Positions 25,361-36,057 of a DNA stretch of 64,000 bases are shown one piece after another. Position numbers and translations under genes: made by a program. The notes below the pieces were generated by a model. The model had not been told where the DNA came from, searched no databases, and worked only from the letters and a program-made list of their open reading frames with translations. The DNA lies in assembly GCF_015706575.1 (NCBI RefSeq), contig NW_024037051.1:1302001-1366000 (forward strand), in the 5' to 3' direction. This stretch comes from Patiria miniata. Its lineage: Eukaryota; Echinodermata; Asteroidea; Valvatida; Asterinidae. Within the stretch, counting starts at the first letter, position 1. The number at the start of each line of letters is the position of its first letter.

Positions 25361-27058
25361 ATCATTTAAAACAAGGTGTACCTCACATGTTGTCGAAAAC
25401 TCATAATTTTATTGCTTAATCTACGAGATTATGTGACTGGGCACGCTTAATTTTGGTATTGGCTTCAGCCGAGCACTAATTAGTGCCTAAATTAGCCCCT
25501 TATTAAAAGTGACCCCATTTTCCAGGCACTATGAGAATGCATTCTTTTCAACTGCGTATATCACTGCTCCTTTTAAACAAAGTGTGCCTCACAAATTGTC
25601 AAAAACTCATCATTTTATTGCTTAATCTACGAGATCATGCGACTGGGCACACTTAATTTTGGTATCAGCTCGAGCCGAAAACTAATTAGTGCCTAATTAG
25701 CCCGTTAAAGCGACGCTATTTTACTGCACTATTGTAATGCCTTCGTTTCTGCTGCGTATATCACTGCTTATTCAAAACAAAGTGTACCTTACATGTTGCC
25801 AAAAACACGCAGTTTTATTTCATAATCTACGAGATCATATAGCTGGGTACACTTAATTCTGGCATTGGCTTCATCCAAGCACTAATTAATGACTAATTAG
25901 CCCCTTAAATTGACCCAATTTTCAAGGCACTATCAGCATGCATTCTTTTCAACTGCATACATCACAGGTCCTTAAAACAAAGTGTACCTCACATGTTGTC
26001 AAAAACTCATAATTTTATTGCATAATCTACGAGATCATATCACTGGGCAAACTCAATTTTGGTATTGGCTTCATCCAAGTACTAATTAGTGCCTAATTAG
26101 CCCCTTAAAGTGACCCAATTTTCCCAGCACTATCAGCATGCATTCTTTTCAACTGCTTATATCACTGCTCCTTTAAAACAAAGTGTACCTCACATGTTGT
26201 CAAAAACTTGCAGTTTTATTTCATAATCTACGAGATCATATCACTGGGCACACTTAATTTTGGTATTGGCTTCATCCAAGGACTAATTAGTGCTTATTTG
26301 GCCCCTTAAAGTGACCCAATTTTCCGGCACTATCAGATTGCATTCTTTTCAACTGCGTATATCACTGCTCCTTTAAAACAAAGTGTACTTCACATGTTGT
26401 AAAAAACTCATACTTTGTTTGCATAATCTACGAGATCATGTCACCGGGCACACTTAATTTTAGTATTGGCTTCATCCATGGACTAATTAGTGCATAATTA
26501 GCCCCTTAAAATGACCCTATTTTCGCGGCACTTTCAGAATGCATTCTTTTCAACTGCGTATATCACTGCTCCTTTAAAACAAAGTGTACCTCACATGTTG
26601 TCAAAAACTCATAATTATATTGCATAATCTACGAGATCATATCACCGGGCACACTTAATTTTGGTATTGGCTTCATCCAAGCACTAATTATTGCCTAATT
26701 GGTCCTTTAAAGTGGCCCAATTTTCCCGGCACTATCAGCATGCATTCTTTTCAACTGCGTACATCACTGCTCCTTTAAAACAAAGTGTACTTCACATGTT
26801 ATGAAAAACTCATAATTTTTTTGCATAATCTACGAGATCATGTGACTGGGCACGCTTAATTTTGGTATTGGCTTCATCCATGGACTAATTAGTGCATAAT
26901 TAGCCCCTTAAAGTGACCCCATTTTCGCGGCACTTTCAGAATGCATTCTTTTCAACTGCATACATCACTGCTCCTTTAAAACAAAGTGTACCTCACAAGT
27001 TGGCAAAAACATTTTATTGTATAATCTACGAGATCATGTGACTGGGCACACTTTATTT
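25361..27058 (+). repeat. Satellite array B, about 205 bp units
   Basis: About eight copies with AAACAAAGTGTACCTCACAT recurring every 190-210 bp. Other marks are CTACGAGATCAT, ATTTTGGTATTGGCTTCATCC and a run of AATTAGTGCCTAATTAG. Orientation flips at about 27058. The shared motifs ACAAAGTGTACC and ACTTAATTTTGGT echo array A. Confidence 0.8.
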
Positions 27059-27663
27059 TGTTTAAAAGGAGCAGTGATGTATGCAGTTGAAAAGAATGCA
27101 TGCTGATAGTGCTGGAAAAATTGGGTCACTTTAATAAGGGGCCAATTAGTCACTAATTAGTCCTTGGATGAAGCCAATACCAAAATTAAGTGTGCCCGGT
27201 CACATGATCTCGTAGATTATGCAATAAAATGATGAGTTTTTGACAACATGTGAGGTATACTTTATTTTAAAGGAGCAGTGATGTATGCAGTTGAAAAGAA
27301 TGCATGCTGATAGTGCCGGGAAAATGGGGTCACTTTAAGGGGCCAATTAGGCACTAATTAGTCCTTGGATGAAGCCAATACCAAAATTAAAGTGTGTCCA
27401 GTGATAATTATGATCTCGTAGATTATGAAATAAAACTGCAAGTTTTTGGCAACATAATATGAGGTACACTTTGTTTTAAAGAAGCAGTGATATACGCAGT
27501 TGAAAAGAATGCATTCTCATAGTGCCTGGAAAATGGGGTCACTTTAAGAGGCTAATTAGGCACTAATTAGTGCTCGGCTGAAGCCAATACCAAAATTAAG
27601 CGTGCCCAGTCACATGATCTCGTAGATTATGCAATAAAATTATGTTTTTTTGACAACATGTGA
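27059..27663 (-). repeat. Satellite array B', inverted copies
   Basis: About three inverted copies of the 205 bp unit, starting with TTTAAAAGGAGCAGTGATG immediately after the last plus-oriented copy. The turnaround has almost no spacer, so this is the centre of the giant foldback. The arms are unequal, with about eight copies against three. Confidence 0.8.
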
Positions 27664-27935
27664 GGTACACTTTGTTTTAAATGATGCATTATTTTTCAAC
27701 ATCTCTAAAAGCGTTCAAAAATTACATTAAATGTGATGACTCGCATTAAGCAGTTAATTTCTAAGTAATTATTGCATCAAATTTTCAAAACTCGTTGACG
27801 ACATGGCTGCTTATATTGTGAACTCTCATACACCATAGAAAAATATTGATATTTGTCGTTTATTTTGAAAAATTCGTTGAATAACATAAATTATCTATCT
27901 GGAAAACAGATCACCTTTTGCAGCATGTACAACAT
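27664..27935 (-). repeat. Inner inverted segment, right copy
   Basis: Inverse of 25097-25360 with moderate divergence. It leads directly into inverted array A' units. Confidence 0.75.
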
Positions 27936-29353
27936 TTATAGGGCGCCTATAGTCCTCAATAACTGAACATCAAACATAATTCGGACATGACATTGTTGCA
28001 TTTTCGGTACACTTTTTCCTGAAATCCGCATTAAATATATAAAATAATTGTAAATTTGGCGGTGAAAGCCCATTTTGTTATGCCATTGTCACGTGACAGA
28101 TACACCCCACAACCTGAAACCACAATAGAGTGTAGGCGGGACACCACTCTTTAAGATGCCATCGGCGATTCGACTTTTTCTTCTACACTGTTTGGTACAC
28201 TTTGTCTCGAAGTTTAACTTAAGTTTAATGTTGTACAACCGCAAAATGCTATTTTAGTACGATTTTTCTAAGGTCGAGTATCACGTGATTCATAGCTGCC
28301 CTAGATCTGAAACCAAAATAGTTCATAGGAAGCCTCTAGTCCTGAATAACTGACCATCAAATATAATTTGAACATGTTGCGTTTTCGGTACACTTTCTAC
28401 TGAAATCCGCATTAAATATATAAATAAAGTAAATTTGGCGGTGAAAGCGCATTATGTTATGCCATTGTCACGTGACAGATACACCCCACACACCTGAAAC
28501 CAAAATAGAGTGTATGCGGAACACCACTCTTTAAGATGACATCGGCGATTCGACTTTTTCTTCTACACTGTTTGGTACACTTTGTCTCGAAGTTTAACTT
28601 AGGTTAAATGTACAACGTTACCGTAAAATGCTATTTTAGTACGACTTTTCTCAGGACGAGTATCACGTGATTCATAGCTGCCCTAGATCTGAAACCAAAA
28701 TAATTTATAGGAAGCCTCTAGTCCTCAATAACTGACCATCAAACATAATTTGAACATGTTGTGTTTTCGGTACACTTTCTACTGAAATCTGCATTAAATA
28801 AATTTGGCGGTGAAAGCGCATTATGTTATGCCATTGTCACGTGACAAAATACACCCCACACACCTGAAACCAAAATAGAGTGTAGGCGGGACACCACTCT
28901 TTAAGATGACATCGGCGATTCGACTTTTTCTTCTACACTGTTTGGTACACTTTGTCTCGAAGTTAACAATAAGTTTAATGTTGTACAACCGCAAAATGCT
29001 ATTTTAGTACGATTTTTCTCAGGACGAGTATCACGTGATTCATAGCTGCCCTAGATCTGAAACCAAAATAATTTGTAGGAAGCCTCTAGTTCTCAATAAC
29101 TGACCATCAAACATAATTCGGACATGTTGCATTTTCGGTACACGTTTTCCTGAAATCCGCATTAAATATATAAAATAAAGTGAATTTGGCGGTGAGAGCC
29201 CATTTTGTTATGCCATTGTCACGTTACAGATACACCCCCACACACCTGAAACCAAAATAGAGTGTAGGCGGGACACCACTCTTTAAGATGTCATCGGCGA
29301 TTTGACTTTTTCTTCTACACTGTTTGGTACACTTTGTCTCGAAGTTTAACTTA
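27936..29353 (-). repeat. Satellite array A', inverted, first segment
   Basis: About three and a half inverted copies of the 385 bp unit, more diverged from one another than the left-arm copies. Cut at 29353 (ends AACTTA) by the Helitron-like insertion and resumed at 36058 (TTAAGTTTAATG). Confidence 0.8.
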
Positions 29354-30535
29354 TTAGGTGTTGGGCCTGAGCCCAACACCTATTGTTATTGTAAGAATTT
29401 ACTATTTTTTTTATTTCTCCAAGACACATTCGTTTCCAGAACCGTTTGTCAAAATGAAAACACAAATGAACTTCAATTGTCAATACATGAATGCACAACC
29501 CACTGAAGATGTGCTTTTTTGCAATTACGTCATTATGACGTCATCATGGGTCACGTGACGTCACTTCAAAAAATAATACATTTAATCTTTGAAATTCAAT
29601 ATCAAATCAACCGTGAGAGACCGGAACTTGAATTTTGCGGGAATCATCATAAATAATACATGCTCTTCAATTAATCTTGTGTGCGTAAAATCACATGACC
29701 CTTCCTTCCGGTCGAAACCGGAAGTGCCTAATAATTCAAAACTGGAAAAAAAATATGAACTTGCTTTTAACGATGTTAGCCTGTGGGTGGGTTGATCTTT
29801 CCAAAAAAATGATCGGTGACGCCATCAAGTGTTCGAGCGCCCTCTAGCGGCAGGTTAAAAAATGTCCAAAACGCATTTTCAGTTGATGTCTGTAGCGAAA
29901 TTTGCGGTAATCGCTTCAAAATTAATATACATGATAACCTTAATGCAGACAAGACCTGTGCGCGAAAAAAAAATGATTACGTTATCAGACCGGAAGTTAC
30001 AATGAAAATACATCTTTTTCTTTGAAAATTGCTAAAAAATCAACCGTCAGAGATATTATCCAGTTTTGTGCTTCAAATTGCACTTTAATAATAGGTCTCA
30101 AACTTCCCAAGGTTTCGTTACAATAAATTTACTAGAAGATGCCCTGCAGCCCCCTTGAAGTTTGAAGTTGAACACGCCTACGCATTGAAACGCTCATTTA
30201 ATGCCACGTACATTGTGTGTACAGCAAATGGGGATAATTGCGTACAAAGGGAAAATCCCGAAAAAACAGTGTGCTGCGATTGCGTAAAAGGGAACTTCCC
30301 CTCATATGATACTCAATATGGTACTAAAAACATGCGCATTGGGGTTAAGAGGGTATGGCGAGCAATATCTTGAATTGCGCCAATGGTGTGCGACCTTTAC
30401 TTTTAGAGATATGAGCTATTTAATGGGTTTTTGTAACAATTGTACTAGATAAGTTTACAGTACAGCAGCATACGCGCGTGCAGATCCTCACCTGACTCTT
30501 TTTAACTATCCTCTGTATAATTACCCCACGCGCTA

Positions 30536-31236
30536 TTTTTCAACCCTCAACCCTCAACATCAACATCAACAATCAACAATAAACATTAACATTAACATCA
30601 ACAATCCACATCAACAATCAACAATCAACATCCACAATCAACAGCAAAATCAACAATCAACATCAACAATCAACAATCAACATTAACATCAACAAACAAC
30701 ATCAACAATCAACATCAACAATCAACATCAACAATCAACTCAACAATCAACATTAACATCAACAATCAACAATCAACAATCAACATCAACAATCAACATC
30801 AACAATCAACAATCAACATCAACAATCAACAATCAACAACAAAAAATCGAAATCAACATCGACAACCAACAGCAACAATTATCAACAATCAACATCAATA
30901 ATCGTTAATCAACAACACCAATCAATTATCAACAATCAACATTCGACACGAACAACCACCGTCAAATTCAATCGACAATCAACATCAACATCATCAATCA
31001 ACAATCAACATAATCATAAACAACCAACAATCAACATCAACAATCAACATTAACAATCAACAACAACAATCAACATCAACAATCAACTCAACAATCAACA
31101 TTAACATCAACAATCAACATCAACAATCAACATCAACAATCAACAGCAACAATCAACAATCAACATTAACATCAACAATCAACATCAACAATCAACATCA
31201 ACAATCAACATTAACAATCAACAACAACAAACATAT
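30536..31236 (+). repeat. CAACAATCAACAT-type minisatellite
   Basis: About 700 bp of near-continuous CAACAATCAACATCAACAAT variations on one strand, with only A, C and T in long stretches. Sequence right after it (31237-31590) repeats the element body at 29455-29800, so the minisatellite sits between two direct copies of the core. Confidence 0.9.
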
Positions 31237-31600
31237 ATGAACTTCAATTGTCAGTAGATGAATGCACAAGCCACTAAAGATGTGCTTTTCTGCAATTACG
31301 TCATCATGACGTCATTATTGGTCACGTGACGTCACTTCCAAAAATAATAAATTGAATCTTTGAATTTCAATATAAAATCATGTCAGAGACCGAAACTTGA
31401 ATTTTGCGGGAATCTACATGATAATACACGATCTTCAATTTATCTTGTGCGTGTAAAATCACGTGACCCTTCCTTCCGGTCGAAACCGGAAGTGCCTAAT
31501 AATTTGAAAGTGGAAAAAGATATGAACTTGCTTTTAACGATGTAAGTCTGTGGGTGGGTTGAACTTTTCAAAAAAATGATCGTACCGCTAGAGACCATGT
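31237..31600 (+). repeat. Second copy of the type 4 element core segment
   Basis: Matches 29455-29800 in order: GAACTTCAATTGTCA, TGAATGCACAA, a TGACGTCA pair, GGTCACGTGACGTCACTTC, a CTTCCGGTCGAAACCGGAAG inverted pair and GAACTTGCTTTTAACGATGT. It breaks off near 31590, and unrelated sequence follows. Confidence 0.7.
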
Positions 31601-31969
31601 AAACGACGTTGGAGTCAGAATAAATAAATGTAACAAAAAGAGGGCGCTCTTTCATCTAACCGACTTTTTTTGGGAAAAAAACGGTTATTTCCATAATGCA
31701 TTGCGAAATATAGGCATTGCGAAACAGGAAATAACTTGCATTACTTTTGTGGACTTAACAACTCTCTTGAAAATTGTAATTAAAAGTTACAATATTGAAG
31801 GTGCAGTTCGATCGGCAAGACAGAAGTTCGGAGGACTGTTTTTCAGCAAATTATAGTGAGTATAGAAGCTGACATACAATTTTTTCGCTACCCAATTTTC
31901 GTTAACTTTTAGTCATGTTTGCGCACGTTTAGATTTTGAATGATGACAAATATAGTATAGGCCTACACG
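31601..31969. other. Unassigned sequence inside type 4 element
   Basis: About 370 bp with no recognised repeat or gene. A short inverted stretch around TGGGAAAAAAACGG and CATTGCGAAATA repeats is visible. Confidence 0.35.
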
Positions 31970-32235
31970 TTGCATCGTGGCTGTGTATAACAAACCAGGC
32001 AATTTGTGCACAAACCTATGGGACTGTGCACCAGTTGAAACTTTTATACGATTCCTCCTCATTGCATAACGAATTTGAGCGATCGTATTTTCTTCATGTT
32101 CGTACATTATTGCATGTGTATAACTTAACACTAAACATAGTTGTTAGTGTTAAGCCCCAACTTAATTGACCATGCTCCCAGCTTTGGCTGGGATCGTCCG
32201 AACCGTGTGTTTCAGTTCAGTTGAGACACTTTCGA
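31970..32235 (+). repeat. 250 bp direct repeat, left copy
   Basis: Shares GGCAATTTGTGCACAAACC, GATTCCTCCTCATTGCATAA and GTTGAGACACTTT blocks, in the same order and orientation, with 34060-34305. The copies enclose about 1.8 kb. There is no sign of reverse transcriptase or primer sites between them, so I do not call them terminal repeats of a retroelement. Confidence 0.65.
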
Positions 32236-34059
32236 TAGGATGAAACATGCAAAACTACAGTTAGGCCAGCTTGACGCTCTATGATAGCTGACAAAATTCT
32301 CCACACATTTCACGAGGCAAATGCAAGGTTCTCAGTACTTCATCATTCAAGTTGAGGTCTCAATTCAATTTTTAAATGTAACTTTTCTTCAAAATTTTGC
32401 ACCTGAAAAGCAAAATTATTAGATTTGAATCCTAAGACTAGACTGGTACATGTCCAACTGTTTGAAAAGACTGACCCCATCAGTAGTCTGGGGGCATGCC
32501 TGATGGAGAAAATATGCCACAGAGATTAGGAACTACATGTTTCTTTTGACACAGTTGATTGATGCAGTATTAAAACATGGCTGAAGGAAGCAGATGCTAC
32601 AAATCTAGAACACATAAAGCAGATGATCCTTTTTACTCGGAAAGTGTGCTTCATTTATTCAACCTTTTATTTTTCAAACTAACAACAAAACACAATATAT
32701 TCTCATGCCAGATTAAATTCACAACGTTAACCACAACTTCATGAACAATTTTTGCGTTCTTGATGCAGTAATTAGTGTTACATTAGCTGCTGAATGGAAA
32801 ACCTCACTTTTCGCGCTATTTTGCAATGATTTTATGTTGACGTAGGAATGTGACATTCATTGTACACACATGGAGTAAAAACTCACAATTTTATTTCGTA
32901 ATCTGAGAGATCATTCGTGTAGGCACACCAAATTTTTGTAGACGTTTCAGTCGAACACTAATTAGTCGCTATTATTAGCCCATTATATAACCTTGTTTTC
33001 ACTGCACTATATAATGTGTTTTTCTCGGCTGTGTGTGCCAATGCACCTTTAAAAGAACGTGTACTACACAGATCAGAAACTCATGATTTTATTTCTTTAA
33101 AGGAAACTACCATCTGCAAGACAATAATTACCATCATTTGTAGGATTTATTCTTTCCTTTTCCTTTGAGTATCCGAATCTAAACTCGTCCCCTTCATGCA
33201 TCCAGAAGCCACAATTAATGACTAAAACGCCTTCCCCCATGCGATTTCTGGCTCCGCCCCGGCTGTAGCACATTGTAACTAATTAAAAAGTAATTACCAG
33301 CGTCATTGCAATGTATCAAAATGTATTTTATTTTACAAAATGGCTTTCATGCAGTGAATGGAACGGACGCAGGTATCACAGGTACTGTGTATACACACCG
33401 TACTTAAACATCCGCCATTGAACTCCATGTACATGTATTTACATGTATAACCCTGCTACCCAATCCTAGCCTCTTTGTAGCAGACACGTCGTTCGCCAAA
33501 CTTGTTTTTGCTTTGCTAAAATTCAACACTCGACCCCAGCTTTAGGCGCATTATGCTTGTGCAGCAACCTATGGCAAGCTTGTGATGTTGATCTTTTCTT
33601 ATGGTCATTTGCATAATAAGTGCGTTGGAATTTCATAAAGGTGCGTTATCAAAGCCTCAAATCCAAGGCCACAGGCAGAGCTCTAGTTCATAGCTATACA
33701 GCAGTGGCTTGCAAGGACCCGTTTAAACCCTATGAACCAATATTTTGTGTTTTTCTTGATCAATTTCGTTACTTCCCTGTCATAAAGTCTGAATCAAAGT
33801 CCGAGTATACCAAGTGCGAGTCTGTGTGCCCTATATCTGAGTCTCAGTTTGAGTAGGAGGTTGAGTTTTGATGGAGAGAAAAATATATATAGATGTCATG
33901 TGATTTGGCTTGTATTATGAACTCATGTACAGACCCGAATGTTGTATCCTGATGTTATCATCTCAAAATCCATTAATTTACATCGTGAGCCCAAGAGAAA
34001 ATGTTGCAGCCTTTATTAACTAAATGTTCCATACAATTTGGGAAATCGGTTATATTTTG
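32236..34059. other. Segment between direct repeats, with a diverged array B monomer
   Basis: About 1.8 kb without a convincing gene. At about 32880-33095 there is one diverged copy of the 205 bp array B monomer (ACTCACAATTTTATT, CTAATTAGTCGCTATTATTAG, CACTGCACTAT). The rest shows nothing I recognise; the 78-residue open frame at 33620-33856 has no visible domain. Confidence 0.45.
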
Positions 34060-34305
34060 GTATGTCAATAGTAAACCAGGCAATTTGTGCACAAACCTTT
34101 GGGACTGTGAACCAGTTAAAGTTTTCATGTGATTCCTCCTCATTGCATAAGAAATTGATCGAGCGATCATCTTGTCTTCATGTTCGTAGATTATTGCATG
34201 TGTATAAATAGCCGTTAATGTTACGCCCAAACTTGACCATGCATGCTCCCAACATTGTCTGGGACCGTCCAAACCATGTGTTCCAGTCCAGTTGAGACAC
34301 TTTTT
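34060..34305 (+). repeat. 250 bp direct repeat, right copy
   Basis: Second copy of 31970-32235, moderately diverged. It ends in GTTGAGACACTTT just before an inverted type 4 fragment begins. Confidence 0.65.
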
Positions 34306-34315
34306 GGGCCCATAT

Positions 34316-34797
34316 GGCCCCAACACTTCATGGCGTCACCCATTATCTTTTTTGAAAGGTCAATCCAGGCAGACACTTAAATCGTTAAAAGCAAGTTCAT
34401 ATCTTTTTCCACTTTAAAATTATTAGGCACTTCCGGTTTCGACCGGAAGGAAGGGTCACGTGATTTTACGCGCACAAAATAAAATGAAGATCATGTATTA
34501 CCATGTCGATTCCCGCAAATTTCAGGTTCCGGTCTCTCACGGTTGATTTTATATGGCATTTCAAAGATTAAATTATTAAACTTTGAAGTGACGTCACGTG
34601 ACCCGTGATGACGTCATGATTACGTAATTGCAAAAAAGCACATCTGCGGTAGGTTGTGCATTCATGTATTGACAATTGAAGTTCATATCTGTTTTCATTT
34701 TGACACACAGTTCTGGAGAAGGAATGTGTATAGAAGAAAAAAAACCCTAAAAACCCTAGCAAAAACAATAGGTTTTGGGCTAAAGCCCAACACCTAA
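34316..34797 (-). mobile_element. Inverted fragment carrying a type 4 left end
   Basis: Reads on the minus strand from 34797 as TTAGGTGTTGGGC, an imperfect palindrome, ATTGTTTTTGC and then the type 4 core to about 34316. The block GGGTGACGCCATGAAGTGTTGG occurs at the far end of this fragment. It recurs, lightly changed, immediately right of 34797 in plus orientation, from which the rest of the core continues to about 35500. The simplest reading is an inverted left half of a second type 4 copy with a small duplication at the breakpoint. Confidence 0.55.
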
Positions 34798-35500
34798 TAA
34801 TGGGTGAAGCCATGAAGTGTTGGAGCGCCCTCTAGCGGCAGGTTAAAAAACGTCAAAAACGCATTTTCACTTGATGTCTTTGGCGAAGTTTGCGGTAATC
34901 GCTTCAAAATTAATGTACATGATGACCATAATGCAGACAACACCTGTGCGCGAAAAGAAAATGATTACGTCATCAGACCGGAAGTTACAATAAAAAGACC
35001 TTTAAACCTTCAAAAATTGCTAGAAAATATACCGTGATAGATATAATCAAGATTTGGCTGTATATAGCACAGTTAAAATAGCTCTTGAACTTTCTGGCAA
35101 TGACGTCATAATGACGTCATCAAGTATCGTATTACAAGCAATCAAAGATTTCTAGATTTAATCTTTGAAAATCAATATAAAATCAACTGCTACAGATTTA
35201 ATTTTGTTTTTTTTATGGCAATCGATACAATATTGCAGGGTCTTCATTTTTGGTATTAAGTGCAAAATCACTTGACCCTTCCTTCCGGTCGAAACCTGAA
35301 GTGCCTTATTATTTGAAATTGGCAGAAGATGCGAACTTGCTTTCAACGATGTGAGTGTCTGCCTATAGGCAGTACTGTAAAAAAAAAAAAGTGACGTCAT
35401 CAAATGTTAGAGCGCCCTCTGGCGGCATGTTGAAAAAGTCAAACATGGATTTAAACATGCATATATTGAGTTGATGTGTGTGGCATGACGTGAACACTCC
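34798..35500 (+). mobile_element. Type 4 core segment (right half of second copy)
   Basis: Continues the core: GAGCGCCCTCTAGCGGCAGG, TTTGCGGTAATCGCTTCAAA and GTCATCAGACCGGAAGTTAC. Then, after a TGACGTCA pair near 35101, it enters a third partial run of the same core around 35160-35440 (CCTTCCGGTCGAAACC, GCGAACTTGCTTTCAACGATG, AGAGCGCCCTCTGGCGGC). These are tandem partial core copies in one element. Confidence 0.5.
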
Positions 35501-36021
35501 TCCGAGTAAGACCAACCCGACCAGCTATGTAGGCAACTCGGGTAGGGACACATCATTTTGGGGAGCCTGCCCTAGGGGATTAAGATATTTATAAGCACTT
35601 ATTCTATAATTGGTTCCTAAAAGGAGCAAAGGTCACTCTGCCTGAGAGATTTCAAGCATAATATTTGGTTGCTAAATTTAATCTGTCGGCCAACAAATTG
35701 TATTATCATAATGACGTACCTGAAATGTTAACTTGTTTTATATGTTGAAATGTGGAAATCCGTCAATAAATGGCTGAGAACGATCTGTTACTGTTATGCT
35801 AGCATAAAACCGCAATTCACCAGAAAGTATAGTTCCAGAAAGCAGTGTGGCTAACATGTGGTGTTTCATTTAACCACAAGGCATTATCTCGCTGGGACTG
35901 TGGAGCAGGGAGGGGAGTTTAATTTACTTAAGGGCTCCCCAGGGGCTTTCAACAGTGTGAAACTAGCCACTTTCTTAAGAGAGCCGGTTTCGTAATGCAA
36001 GGTAAGTTTGCGGTAATCCAT
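35501..36021. other. Unassigned 3' part of type 4 element
   Basis: About 520 bp without recognised repeats or gene, running up to the terminal inverted motif GGCCCAACACC at 36022. Confidence 0.35.
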
Positions 36022-36057
36022 GGCCCAACACCGTGTGGTTGTTCCTACAACCTCTAG

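Larger units (their letters stand above)
29354..36057 (+). mobile_element. Helitron-like element, type 4, inserted in the foldback arm
   Basis: The left end is TTAGGTG with an 11 bp-stem palindrome at 29356-29381 (AGGTGTTGGGC, loop CTGA). The right end has GGCCCAACACC at 36022-36032 (the inverted copy of the left end), a hairpin GGTTGT/ACAACC at 36037-36052 and CTAG at 36054-36057. The flanks read A before and T after, with no clear target duplication beyond chance TTA, as expected for Helitrons. The left terminus is TT rather than the usual TC. The body shares a diverged core with the type 1 units. It also contains a CAACAAT-type minisatellite, internal duplications and an inverted fragment. 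There is no coding capacity. Confidence 0.65.

Noticed and set aside
33620-33856. 78-residue frame in the type 4 insertion
   Set aside because: No recognisable domain, no repeat in other copies and no sign of selection that I can judge.
31970-34305. Direct repeats as long terminal repeats of a retroelement
   Set aside because: The enclosed 1.8 kb has no reverse transcriptase, integrase or primer-type sites, and the repeat ends lack the usual TG and CA.
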